NCBI RefSeq assembly: GCF_036013525.1
Contig: NZ_CP107853.1
Location: 12,586,001 to 12,650,000 of the forward strand
Direction of reading: 5' to 3'
Origin: Nonomuraea sp. NBC_00507
Lineage (GTDB): Bacteria > Actinomycetota > Actinomycetes > Streptosporangiales > Streptosporangiaceae
Length of the DNA: 64,000 nt
The notes beneath the pieces are model-generated. The model ran no database searches. It was not told where the DNA came from and was given only the letters and a program-made list of their open reading frames with translations. Made by a program: the position numbers and the translations under genes. Below are positions 51,102-60,155 of the stretch, piece by piece (position 1 is the first letter of the stretch; every line of letters begins with the position of its first letter).

Positions 51102-52535
51102 TCAGACGGTCTCGTAGACCTTGTCGCCGTCCGGCTCCACGGCCACGGCCTTGCGGCCGCGCAGCCCGGTCAGCGAGATCGCCAGCCCGACGAGGGCCAG
51201 CACCAGCGACACCACGATGGCCGCGCGCAGCGTGCCGATCGAGAGCGTCTCGCCACCCCCCGAGGTCAGCACGGCGGTGACCGCGGCCAGCACGATGGCG
51301 CCGCCCACCTGCCCGGAGGTGTTGAGCAGCCCGGAGGCCAGCCCCTGCTCGTCGTCGTGCACGCCGCTGACGGCCTGGATGTTGAGCGCGGGGAAGGACA
51401 GCGCGAACGCGACGCCCAGCAGCAGCATCCCGGGGATGACCATGCCGGCCAGGCTCGGCGTGCTGTCGATGCCCAGGAAGATCGCGTAACCACCGGCCAA
51501 CGCGGCCGCGCCGATGACGATCAGCTTGCCGGTGCCGAACCTGTCGGCGAAGTCGCCCATCTTGGTCGAGGTGAGCGCGACGAGCAGGCCCGCGGGCAGG
51601 AAGGCGAGCGCCGTGCCGAGTGCCGACCAGCCCAGCAGGATCTGGAAGTACTGCATGGCGACGAACTGGAAGGCGACGTACGAGCCGAAGAGGATCATCA
51701 GGCCCAGGTTGGCCCGCACGATGTGGCCGGAACGCAGGATGCCGAGCCGCACCAGCGGGTGCTTCATCCGCAGCTCGGTGAAGACGAACAGCCCGAGCAG
51801 CGCCGCCACGGCCACCAGCGAGCCGATGGTCCGGACGGAGGTCCAGCCGACCTCGGGCGCCTGGACGACGGTGAAGACCAGCAGCAGCATCGAGGCGGTG
51901 ATCAGCACGGCGCCGAGCAGGTCGTGGCCGCCCTCGGCCCGCTCCTCGGCGCCCCGCGGCAGCACCCTGAGCGCGGCGACCAGCGCGATGATCGCTACGG
52001 GCACCGGCATCAGCAGCGTCGCCCGCCAGTCGAGCTCCGTCAGCAGGCCGGAGAGCACGAGGCCCAGCGAGTAGCCGCTGGCGCCGCAGGCGGTGAAGAT
52101 GCTCAATGCCCTGTTGCGCTCCGGGCCCTCAGGAAAGGTCGTCGTAATGATCGACAATGCCGCGGGCGCGGTGAAGGCGGCCGACACACCCTTGATGAAC
52201 CTGGCCGCGATCAGCAGCGCTCCGTCATCCACGATGCCACCGAGCAGCGACGCGACGGCGAAGACACCCAGAGCGACCAGGAACACCCTGCGCCGCCCGA
52301 GCAGGTCGGCGGTCCTGCCCCCGAGCAACAGAAGACCGCCGTAGCCGAGCACGTAACCGCTGACCACCCACTGCAAAGACGACGTGCTCAACCCCAGGTC
52401 GTGCTGGATTGCGGGGAGAGCCACACCGACCATCGAGACGTCCAGAGCGTCAAGGAAGATCACCGCGCACAGCACGGCGAGCAAGCCCCAGAGAGAAGAA
52501 AGAGATGCCGAAGTTGAAGAAGAGGAAGACGACAT
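51102..52535 (-). CDS. MFS drug-efflux transporter (EmrB/QacA type)
   Basis: 477 residues with about 14 membrane helices. VIFLDALDVSMVGVALPAI in helix 1 (motif D1), GGRTADLLGRRRVF in loop 2-3 (motif A) and YSLGLVLSGLL in helix 5 (motif C) mark the DHA2 family. It is divergent from a MarR gene across an 87-base region packed with TGCAT repeats, so it is probably a MarR-repressed efflux pump. Confidence 0.92.
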   Translation of the reverse strand: MSSSSSSTSASLSSLWGLLAVLCAVIFLDALDVSMVGVALPAIQHDLGLSTSSLQWVVSGYVLGYGGLLLLGGRTADLLGRRRVFLVALGVFAVASLLGGIVDDGALLIAARFIKGVSAAFTAPAALSIITTTFPEGPERNRALSIFTACGASGYSLGLVLSGLLTELDWRATLLMPVPVAIIALVAALRVLPRGAEERAEGGHDLLGAVLITASMLLLVFTVVQAPEVGWTSVRTIGSLVAVAALLGLFVFTELRMKHPLVRLGILRSGHIVRANLGLMILFGSYVAFQFVAMQYFQILLGWSALGTALAFLPAGLLVALTSTKMGDFADRFGTGKLIVIGAAALAGGYAIFLGIDSTPSLAGMVIPGMLLLGVAFALSFPALNIQAVSGVHDDEQGLASGLLNTSGQVGGAIVLAAVTAVLTSGGGETLSIGTLRAAIVVSLVLALVGLAISLTGLRGRKAVAVEPDGDKVYETV

Positions 52536-52550
52536 GGATCAGAACAATAC

Positions 52551-52592
52551 ATGCATCAGCATCTAATGCAAGCGCATTTAATTCCGTTGCAT
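52551..52592. promoter_or_regulatory. Candidate MarR operator region
   Basis: ATGCAT (52551), AATGC-aagc-GCATT (52565-52578) and TTGCAT (52587) lie between the divergent MFS and MarR genes. Repeated TGCAT half-sites suit a MarR dimer. Confidence 0.6.
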
Positions 52593-52622
52593 AAGGTTTA
52601 GCGGAGTGGTAACCTCCGCGAC

Positions 52623-53012
52623 ATGGACGAGGAGTTCGTGGTCGAGACCTGGCATTACGTCCTGGCCAAGCACGCCAAAGCCATGTGCGCGCTGGAGCGG
52701 GAGCTCGGCGATCGGCACGGGCTGGGGCCCAGTGAGTTCGAGGTGCTGGACCGGATCGTCCACCACGACAGGAAGTTGCGCCTGCAGGAGCTCTGCGACG
52801 AGGTTCACCTGAGCCAGAGCGCGCTGTCCAGGGTGGTGGCGCGGTTGGAGAAGGCCTCGCTCGTGTCACGGGGCGCGTGCGATTCGGACCGGCGTGGTGT
52901 CTTCGTGTGCATCACCGATGAGGGCCGCGCCCGCCACGCCGAAGCCCTCCCCACCCAGCGGGCCGTCCTGTCCGGCATCTTCACCGACACCCCGGCGGCT
53001 CTGATCTCCTGA
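52623..53012 (+). CDS. MarR-family regulator
   Basis: 129 residues. Winged helix: GPSEFEVLDRIVHHDRKLRL, CDEVHLSQSALSRVVARLEKASLVSR, with the wing DSDRRGVFVCITDEG. Slightly short at the C-terminus for the family (usually 140-160). It likely represses the divergent MFS pump and itself. It converges on deoA with a 12-base gap. Confidence 0.9.
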   Translation: MDEEFVVETWHYVLAKHAKAMCALERELGDRHGLGPSEFEVLDRIVHHDRKLRLQELCDEVHLSQSALSRVVARLEKASLVSRGACDSDRRGVFVCITDEGRARHAEALPTQRAVLSGIFTDTPAALIS

Positions 53013-53024
53013 CCCCGCCGCGCG

Positions 53025-54305
53025 CTACTCGGCGGTGATGCGGTCGATGACCAGAGGGAGTTGCTCCTCGCTGGCATCCCCCACCGCGTAGCCGCCTTCC
53101 AACGCCTCCAGCGCCCGCGCGAACCGCTCCGTCTCATCGGCGTGCAACGTCATCAACGGCTGCCCGGCCCGCACCAGATCCCCGGGCTTGGCGTGCAGCG
53201 TCACGCCGGCCCCGAACGACACCGGGTCCTCCTTGCGCGCCCGCCCGGCCCCCAGCCGCCAGGCCGCCAGCCCCACCGCGTACGCGTCCAGCCGGGTCAA
53301 CACCCCCGACGCGGGCGCCTCGACGACCATCGTCTCGGCCGCGCGCGGCAACACGGCGTCCGGATCGCCGCCCTGAGCGACGATCATCCGCCGCCAGGCG
53401 TCCATGGCCGACCCGTCCTGCAGCGCCTTGGCCGGGTCCTTGCCGGAGGCGACCCCGGCCGCCTCCAGCATCTCCCTCGCCAGCCGTACGGTCAGCTCCA
53501 CCACGTCGGAGGGCCCGCCGCCGGCCAGGACCTCGACGGACTCCTCGACCTCCAGAGCGTTGCCCACGGCCCGCCCCAGGGGCCGGTCCATCGCGGTGAG
53601 CAGCGCGACCGTGCGCACTCCCGCGTCCGTGCCGAGCGCCACCATCGTCTCGGCCAGCTCACGCGCCGTCTCGACGGACTTCATGAACGCCCCTGAGCCC
53701 ACCTTGACGTCGAGCACCAGGGAGCCGGTGCCCTCGGCGATCTTCTTCGACATGATCGACGAGGCGATCAGCGGGATGGACTCGACGGTGCCGGTGACGT
53801 CGCGCAAGGCGTAGAGCTTCTTGTCGGCGGGGGCGAGACCGGAGCCCGCCGCGCAGACGACGGCGCCGGCCGAGCGCAGGACGTGCAGCATCTCGTCGTT
53901 GGACAGCGAGGCACGCCAGCCGGGAATGGACTCCAGCTTGTCCAAGGTGCCACCGGTGTGGCCGAGGCCGCGTCCGGACAGCTGCGGCACGTACGCGCCG
54001 CACGCCGCCACCAGCGGGGCCAACGGGAGCGTGATCTTGTCACCGACGCCGCCGGTCGAGTGTTTGTCGGCAGTCGGCCGATCCAGCATCGACCAGTCCA
54101 TACGCTCACCGGAGCGGATCATGGCCTGGGTCCAGTCGGCGATCTCGCGCCGGTTCATGCCGTTCAGCAGAATGGCCATGGCCAGGGCTGACATCTGCTC
54201 GTCGGCCACGTCGCCGCGGGTGTAGGCGGCGATCACCCAGTCGATCTGGGCGGTGGTCAGCTCGCCGCCGTCCCGCTTGGCGCGGATGACCTCGATGGCA
54301 TCCAC
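53025..54305 (-). CDS. deoA: Thymidine phosphorylase
   Basis: 426 residues from GTG 54305, sharing one base with the cdd stop. KHSTGGVGDK binds phosphate, SGRGLGHTGGTLDKLESI and DVKVGSGAFM form the pyrimidine site, and the alpha/beta C-domain ends PLVIDRITAE. It cleaves thymidine or deoxyuridine with phosphate in the cytoplasm. It is the last gene of the bmp-ABC-cdd-deoA operon, so imported pyrimidine nucleosides are its likely feed. Confidence 0.96.
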   Translation of the reverse strand: MDAIEVIRAKRDGGELTTAQIDWVIAAYTRGDVADEQMSALAMAILLNGMNRREIADWTQAMIRSGERMDWSMLDRPTADKHSTGGVGDKITLPLAPLVAACGAYVPQLSGRGLGHTGGTLDKLESIPGWRASLSNDEMLHVLRSAGAVVCAAGSGLAPADKKLYALRDVTGTVESIPLIASSIMSKKIAEGTGSLVLDVKVGSGAFMKSVETARELAETMVALGTDAGVRTVALLTAMDRPLGRAVGNALEVEESVEVLAGGGPSDVVELTVRLAREMLEAAGVASGKDPAKALQDGSAMDAWRRMIVAQGGDPDAVLPRAAETMVVEAPASGVLTRLDAYAVGLAAWRLGAGRARKEDPVSFGAGVTLHAKPGDLVRAGQPLMTLHADETERFARALEALEGGYAVGDASEEQLPLVIDRITAE

Positions 54306-54700
54306 TACGCGCTCCTGCTCAGGTCTTCCGGGCCGAACGCGTACGGCAGGATCTCGGACATCGGCTTCGGCCCGTCGACGGTCTCGACCAGCAGGTCGCC
54401 ACCACCGAACTCATACAGCAGCTGCCGACAGCGCCCGCACGGCATCAGCAGCTCGCCGTGGCCGTCCACGCAGGTGAAGGCCACCAGCCGGCCGCCGCCG
54501 GACAGTTGCAGCGCCGACACCAGCCCGCACTCGGCACACAGGCCGAGCCCGTAGGAGGCGTTCTCGACGTTGCAGCCGGTGACGATCCTGCCGTCATCGA
54601 CGAGCGCCGCCGCCCCCACAGGAAATTTCGAGTACGGCGCGTACGCGTGCCGCATGGCCTCAGCGGCCTCGTCCCGCAGGCCGTCCCAGTCGATGCTCAA
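54305..54700 (-). CDS. cdd: Cytidine deaminase
   Basis: 131 residues from a TTG at 54700 overlapping the permease stop (TTGA), with a GGGGGG site 7 bases upstream; no ATG or GTG fits. Zinc ligands in CNVENASYGLGLCAECG (CAE with the proton-shuttle Glu) and MPCGRCRQ. It turns cytidine and deoxycytidine into the uridine forms that deoA or other phosphorylases use. Confidence 0.94.
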   Translation of the reverse strand: MSIDWDGLRDEAAEAMRHAYAPYSKFPVGAAALVDDGRIVTGCNVENASYGLGLCAECGLVSALQLSGGGRLVAFTCVDGHGELLMPCGRCRQLLYEFGGGDLLVETVDGPKPMSEILPYAFGPEDLSRSA

Positions 54701-55977
54701 TGCTGTTCCCCCCGGCGATAGCGTACGCCGTCGGCCTTGGGCATCCGCAGACGCTGCGAAGCCACCAAGAGCACGAGCAGCGTGAGCACGTGTGGTGTGA
54801 TGAAGACGAACTCGTTCGGCAGTTGATCGACGGTCATCCAGAGCCAGAACAACACGACCATGCCCGCCGCCGCGGCGGCCATCAGCGTGTAGTCCCTGGG
54901 GCTCCTGGCCGCCAGCTCGGCCGGCTGGTCGGGCGCCAGCATCCGGCGGACCCTGATCACCAAATAGGCCAGCAGCAGCACCGCGCCGAACAGGAAGAAC
55001 GACGTGACCGCCCCCGAGCTGCGCAGTTGCAAGCCGTCGGCGTAGCCGAACAACGACGCGCCGGCCGCGAGCCCGCCGGGACGCCAGTTGCCGAAGATCA
55101 TGGCGGCCAGGCCGATGAAGCCGCGCCCGGCCGTCTGGCCCTCGACGTACTTGGTGGAGACGAAGACCAGGAACACGCCGCCGAGCCCGGCGAACGCGCC
55201 GGAGATGACGACCGCGAGGTACTTGATCAGGTAGACGTTCACGCCCAGCGACTCGGCCGCCCACGGGTTCTCGCCGGCCGAGCGTAGCCGCAGGCCGAAG
55301 GCCGTGCGCCAGAGCACGAAGAACGTCAGCGGCAGCAGCAGGACCGCGAGGACCACCAGAACGTTCACGTTGTGCGTCAGGCCGCGCAGGATGCCGGCGA
55401 GGTCGGAGAGCAGGAACCAGTGGGTGCTCTCGAGCTTTCCGAGCAGGTCAGGACCGTCAGAAAGCAGCGGCAGGCTGATCTGCCACGAATCCCCAGTGAT
55501 CGCGGGCGAGGTGGTGATGCCCGCGCCGGCGTCGGCTGCCGGGGTGCCCTCCTTGAAGAGCACCTCGGACAGGAAGCGGGTAACACCGGGGCCGAGCAGG
55601 TTGATGGCGACGCCGCTGATGATGTGGTCCACGCCGAACGTCACGGTGGCGATGGCGTGGATGAGGCCGCCGAGCGCGCCGCCGAGCAACCCGGCGATCA
55701 ACGCGGCCACGGCGCCCCACTGGTAGCCGGCCCAGCCGGCGAACCAGGTGCCGAGCACCATCATGCCTTCGAGCCCGATGTTGACCACACCCGCCCGCTC
55801 GGCCCACAACCCGCCGAGCCCGGCCAGGCCGATCGGCACCGCCAGCAGCAACGCGGCGGCGAACGTGCCGGAGGAGGTGATGTCGTTCTGGCCCGACACG
55901 ACGCGTACCAGCGACATCAGCAGCAGGAGCGCGGCGACGCCGATGAGCACGAGGTGGTATTTGGTGAACCTGGTCAT
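54697..55977 (-). CDS. Nucleoside ABC transporter permease (BMP/Nup type, second)
   Basis: 426 residues and about 10 helices. GLGGLWAERAGVVNIGLEGMMVLG and MGLAAMIFGNW-type segments (GFIGLAAMIFGNWRPGG) are BPD_transp_2 hallmarks. An insertion at about 165-215 gives a periplasmic loop. ATG 55977 overlaps the other permease stop by 4 bases. It forms the nucleoside channel with the next gene upstream. Confidence 0.93.
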   Translation of the reverse strand: MTRFTKYHLVLIGVAALLLLMSLVRVVSGQNDITSSGTFAAALLLAVPIGLAGLGGLWAERAGVVNIGLEGMMVLGTWFAGWAGYQWGAVAALIAGLLGGALGGLIHAIATVTFGVDHIISGVAINLLGPGVTRFLSEVLFKEGTPAADAGAGITTSPAITGDSWQISLPLLSDGPDLLGKLESTHWFLLSDLAGILRGLTHNVNVLVVLAVLLLPLTFFVLWRTAFGLRLRSAGENPWAAESLGVNVYLIKYLAVVISGAFAGLGGVFLVFVSTKYVEGQTAGRGFIGLAAMIFGNWRPGGLAAGASLFGYADGLQLRSSGAVTSFFLFGAVLLLAYLVIRVRRMLAPDQPAELAARSPRDYTLMAAAAAGMVVLFWLWMTVDQLPNEFVFITPHVLTLLVLLVASQRLRMPKADGVRYRRGEQH

Positions 55978-57116
55978 GCTGCCACCTCAACCTTGTTCGT
56001 GCCGAGCTCGTGGGCGGCCCGCCGTTCCTCGAGTCTGAGGGCCAGCCGGTTCGTCACCTCGTTGGCCACGACGACCAGCAGGACGGTCACACCCTGGATG
56101 ATCGTGATGACGGATGGCGGCACGTTCGCGATCTGCAGGGCGCCCTGCGCCCGGTCGAGGAAGGCGAACAACAACGCGGCGACCGCGATGCCGACCGGCT
56201 TGTTCCTGCCGAGCAGCGCCACGGCGATGCCCAGGAAGCCCAGTCCCGCGGTGAAGTTGGAGTTGAACGCGCCCTTGTCGCCGAGGATCTCGGGCAGGCC
56301 GATGAGCCCGGCGATCCCGCCGGACAACACCATGGCCGCGATGACCATCGTCTTCGGGTTCACGCCCGAGGCGAGCGCGGCCGGGCCGTTGAGTCCGCTG
56401 GCCTTGACGTTGAAGCCGAAGCGGGTGCGTTCGAGCACGACCCAGATCACGATGCCGAGCGCGATCGCCACGAGCAGGAAGCCCCACACGCCCCCGCCGC
56501 GGGTGGGCGGCAGCAGCCCGAACCACTCGAAGGCGAAGTTGAGGTTCGGGAACATGGCCGACTCCGGCAGCTCCGGCGTCGTGGTGGTGAGCTGCCCGGC
56601 GGCACGCTCGCCCGCGAATGGTCCTCGCACGAGGAACGAGCTCAGGTTGATCGCGATGTAGTTCAGCATGATCGTCGCGATGACCTCGTTCACGCCCCTG
56701 GTCACCTTCATGACCGCGGGGATGAGCGCGTAGAGGCCGCCGACGGCCGCCGCCACCAGAATGATCACCGTGATCTGGATGGGCGCGGGCGCCGTGAACG
56801 TCGAGCCGACGTAGGCCGCGCAGATGGCGGCGAGCCGGTACTGTCCCTCCACGCCGATGTTGAAGAGGTTCATCCGGAAGCCGACGGCCACCGCCAGGCC
56901 GGCGATGAACAGCGGCACCGCCCGGTTGAGGAAGGCCGCGATCGCGTTGGACTGGGCCCGCTCGGTGGCGCCGAAGTCGAAGAAGGCGGCGAACGCGTCC
57001 AGCGGGCTCGCGCCCGCCGCAGTGATCGCCACGCTGGAGATCGCGATGGCCAGGACGATCGCGATGACGGCGCCGGCCACAGTGAGCAGCGCCCGGTTGA
57101 GCCCGGCGGGCATCAC
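55974..57116 (-). CDS. Nucleoside ABC transporter permease (BMP/Nup type, first)
   Basis: 380 residues with about 9 helices. FRMNLFNIGVEGQYRLAAICAAYVG and VNEVIATIMLNYIAINLSSFLV are the conserved permease loops of BmpA-dependent nucleoside importers. It overlaps the ATPase end and the second permease start by 4 bases each. Confidence 0.93.
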   Translation of the reverse strand: MMPAGLNRALLTVAGAVIAIVLAIAISSVAITAAGASPLDAFAAFFDFGATERAQSNAIAAFLNRAVPLFIAGLAVAVGFRMNLFNIGVEGQYRLAAICAAYVGSTFTAPAPIQITVIILVAAAVGGLYALIPAVMKVTRGVNEVIATIMLNYIAINLSSFLVRGPFAGERAAGQLTTTTPELPESAMFPNLNFAFEWFGLLPPTRGGGVWGFLLVAIALGIVIWVVLERTRFGFNVKASGLNGPAALASGVNPKTMVIAAMVLSGGIAGLIGLPEILGDKGAFNSNFTAGLGFLGIAVALLGRNKPVGIAVAALLFAFLDRAQGALQIANVPPSVITIIQGVTVLLVVVANEVTNRLALRLEERRAAHELGTNKVEVAA

Positions 57117-58723
57117 GTCTCCTCAGTGCCGGCGATGGCGCCGGTCATGTAGCCGCCCAGCCGCTCGGGCGTGATGTCGGAAGGGTCGAGCGCGGCCACG
57201 AGGCGTCCCCGGTAGATCACCTGAATCGTGTCGGACAGGCCGATCAGCTCGTCGAGGTCGGCGGAGATGAGCAGCACGGCCAGGCCCGCCGCCCGGGCGT
57301 TACGCAGGTGGTCCCAGATGGCGGCCTGGGCGCCGACGTCCACACCGCGGGTCGGATGCGCGGCAATGAGGAACTTGGGCGCGCCGCTCATCTCGCGGCC
57401 CACGATCAGCTTCTGCTGGTTGCCGCCGGACAGGGCCAGCGCCAGGGTGTCCACGCTGGGCGTGCGGACGTCGTAGTCCTTGACGATGCGCTCGGTGTCA
57501 CGTTTGGCGGCGCTCCGGTCGACCCAGATGCCGTTGCGTGCGGGCTTCCTGGTCTGGTGGCCGAGCACGCGGTTCTCCCACAGGGACGCCTCCAGCAGCA
57601 GGCCCTGGCGGTGCCGGTCCTCGGGGATGTAACCGACGCCGGACTCCCTGCGCTTGAGCGTGGACCAGGTGCTGATGTCCTGCTCGCCGAGGGTGATGAC
57701 ACCGTGCGCGGCGCGGATGCCCATGATGGCCTCGATCAGCTCGGACTGGCCGTTGCCCTCGACGCCGGCGATGCCGAGGATCTCGCCCTCGTGGATCTCG
57801 AACGACACGTCGTCGAGGAGCAGCCGCTTGCCGTCCGCGCGCAGCTTCTCCACGTACGTCTCCACCGGGGTGCCCTTCGGCACCGGGCGGTAGCCGTCGG
57901 CCTCCATGGTGAGGTGCGCGACCTGGAGCGCCACGCGGTCGGTCACCGTGGACTCGCGGGTCTCGGGGGTGGGCAGCTCGCTGCCGACCATGAGCTCGGC
58001 GAGCTGGCGGGCGCTGGTGACCTCGTCCCTGGCCAGGCTCGCGACGGTGGTGCCGCGCCGGATCACGGTGATCGCGTCGGCGATGTCGAGCACCTCGTCG
58101 AGCTTGTGCGAGATGAAGATGACGGTCAGGCCCTCGGCCTTGAGCTCGCGCAGGTTCTGGAAGAGCTCCTCGACCTCCTGGGGGACCAGCACGGCGGTCG
58201 GCTCGTCGAGGATCAGGATGCGGGCGCCGCGGTAGAGGACCTTGAGGATCTCCACACGCTGGCGGTCGCCGACGCCGAGGTCCTCCACGAGCTTGTCCGG
58301 ATCGACCCTCAGGCCGTGGCTGTCGGCCAGCTGGGTGATGCGCGAGCGGGCGGCGGCCGTGTCGAGCATGCCGGCCTTCTTCGGCTCGGCGCCGAGAACG
58401 ATGTTCTCCAGCACGGTGAGGTTGTCGGCCAGCATGAAGTGCTGGTGAACCATGCCGATGCCGACCGCGATGGCGTCACTGGGCGTGCGGAAGCCGACCT
58501 CGGTGCCGTTGACCTTGATGGTGCCCTCGTCCGGCTTCTGCATGCCGTACAGGATCTTCATCAGGGTGGATTTGCCTGCGCCGTTCTCGCCGACGATGGC
58601 ATGCACCGTGCCGGGGTCGACGGTGATGCGGATGTCGTGGTTCGCGACGACGCCGGGGAAACGCTTGGTGATGCCCTCCAGCTCTACGGCGGGTTTCGCC
58701 GTGGCCAGGGTGTCAGCACTCAT
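57113..58723 (-). CDS. Nucleoside ABC transporter ATPase (two cassettes)
   Basis: 536 residues from ATG 58723 (AGGAGAGG upstream). Cassette 1 has Walker [10 protein letters not shown], and [11 protein letters not shown] at Walker B. Cassette 2 has the degenerate [10 protein letters not shown] in place of Walker A, signature [10 protein letters not shown] and HPTRGVDVG. This asymmetry is standard for RbsA/NupA-type ATPases. It powers the two permeases. A hairpin separates it from the binding-protein gene. Confidence 0.94.
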   Translation of the reverse strand: MSADTLATAKPAVELEGITKRFPGVVANHDIRITVDPGTVHAIVGENGAGKSTLMKILYGMQKPDEGTIKVNGTEVGFRTPSDAIAVGIGMVHQHFMLADNLTVLENIVLGAEPKKAGMLDTAAARSRITQLADSHGLRVDPDKLVEDLGVGDRQRVEILKVLYRGARILILDEPTAVLVPQEVEELFQNLRELKAEGLTVIFISHKLDEVLDIADAITVIRRGTTVASLARDEVTSARQLAELMVGSELPTPETRESTVTDRVALQVAHLTMEADGYRPVPKGTPVETYVEKLRADGKRLLLDDVSFEIHEGEILGIAGVEGNGQSELIEAIMGIRAAHGVITLGEQDISTWSTLKRRESGVGYIPEDRHRQGLLLEASLWENRVLGHQTRKPARNGIWVDRSAAKRDTERIVKDYDVRTPSVDTLALALSGGNQQKLIVGREMSGAPKFLIAAHPTRGVDVGAQAAIWDHLRNARAAGLAVLLISADLDELIGLSDTIQVIYRGRLVAALDPSDITPERLGGYMTGAIAGTEET

Positions 58724-58754
58724 TTCGCCTCTCCTAGAGGGGGGCGGCATAGGC

Positions 58755-58788
58755 AGAAGGCCCGAAGTATCCGGACTCCGGGCCCTCT
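58755..58788 (-). terminator. Attenuating hairpin between binding-protein and ATPase genes
   Basis: AGAAGGCCCG and CGGGCCCTCT arms, imperfect, loop 14, in the 84-base gap after the binding-protein stop. It probably lowers downstream transcription so that the binding protein is in excess. Confidence 0.55.
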
Positions 58789-58807
58789 GTCAATGGTCCT
58801 ACCCCGG

Positions 58808-59878
58808 TTACGGCTTAGCCGGAACCGTGATTTTGCCGTCGACGATGTCCTGCTTGGCAGCGTCGAGCTTGTCCTTGATGTCGTCGATCTCGCCACCGGT
58901 GGTGGCCAGGCCCACGCCGTCGACCTTGAGGTCGTAGATGACGTTCGTGCCGCCCTTGGCGCCGCCCTGGAAGGCCTTGATGAACTCGAACACGCCGACG
59001 TCGACGCGCTTGAGCATCGAGGTCATGATGACCGGCTGCAGGTCGGCCTCCTTGACCGTCTGGCGCTGGTCGGAGTCGACGCCGATGGCCTTCTTCTTGG
59101 CCGCGGCCGCCGCCTGGAACACGCCGAGGCCGGAGTCGCCAGAGGCGTGGTAGACGATGTCCGCGCCGTCCTGGTACATCTTGTCGGCCGCGACCTTGCC
59201 CTTGTCGGGGGCCTTGAAGCCGGAGAAGTCACCGTCGGGGGTGAGGTACTTGATGTCGATCTTGATGTCCGACTTGACCGACTTGGCCCCGGCCACGAAA
59301 CCGGCCTCGAACTTCTTGATCAGGTCGTTCTCGACGCCGCCGACGAAGCCGAGGTGGCCGCTCTCCGACTTGGTCGCCGCGGCGACGCCCGCCAGGTAGG
59401 AGCCCTGCTCCTCGGCGAACAGCAGGCCGGTCACGTTGGCCGCGTTCGAGGCGGAGTCCACGACCGCGAACTGAATGTCCGGGTACTCCTGGGCCGCCTT
59501 CTTGATGTCCTCGCCGTAGGCGAAGCCGACACCGATGATCGGGTTGTAGCCGGCGTCGGCGAGCTGGCGCAGCAGGTCACCACGGTTGGAACCGTCGGCG
59601 GCCGGGCTCAGCTCCTTGATCTCCGCCTGGAGGTCCGTCTTGGCCTTCTCCAGGCCGGCGTACGCCGCGTCGTTGAAGGACTTGTCACCACGTCCGCCGA
59701 TGTCGAACGCCAGTCCCACCTTGAGCGCACTCTTCGGCGCCTCGCTGCTGGCCGCGCCGGTCGGCGCCTCGCTGGCCGTCGTGGAGCCCCCACCACCGCC
59801 GCCACATGCGGCCGCTGCCATGAGCATGACGCCGGCTACCGAACCGAGCGCCATCCTGTTGAATCGCTTGCCGAGCAA
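58808..59878 (-). CDS. BMP-family nucleoside-binding lipoprotein
   Basis: 356 residues. The lipobox MLMAAAACGG anchors Cys at residue 25. LKVGLAFDIGGRGDKSFNDAAYAGLEKA, IIGVGFAYGEDIKKAA and IGVDSDQRQTV are the PnrA/BmpA ligand-site motifs, with Phe and Asp residues that stack and bind the nucleoside. The first gene of the import-salvage operon leading to cdd and deoA. Confidence 0.94.
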   Translation of the reverse strand: MLGKRFNRMALGSVAGVMLMAAAACGGGGGGSTTASEAPTGAASSEAPKSALKVGLAFDIGGRGDKSFNDAAYAGLEKAKTDLQAEIKELSPAADGSNRGDLLRQLADAGYNPIIGVGFAYGEDIKKAAQEYPDIQFAVVDSASNAANVTGLLFAEEQGSYLAGVAAATKSESGHLGFVGGVENDLIKKFEAGFVAGAKSVKSDIKIDIKYLTPDGDFSGFKAPDKGKVAADKMYQDGADIVYHASGDSGLGVFQAAAAAKKKAIGVDSDQRQTVKEADLQPVIMTSMLKRVDVGVFEFIKAFQGGAKGGTNVIYDLKVDGVGLATTGGEIDDIKDKLDAAKQDIVDGKITVPAKP

Positions 59879-60155
59879 GGCGACTCCCTTCCATCTCCCC
59901 GCCGTCGAACTTCATCGCAGGCGCGAAGAAACGTACGGCACCTGCACGGAAGATAGTTGCTTGACCAGGGCAGACCAAACCAGCACACAGGGTCGCAACT
60001 ACTCCGTTATCGACCTCAGTCGCGTCTGTGACCTGAAACCCCCAAGAGAGGCGTACAGAAGATTTGCCCGACTTTGGGGATGAATCACCTCTTGCCCTGG
60101 GCCCGATCATGACAGAGATTCCCACAGACGGTGGAATTTTCCGATCGGAGCCCGC

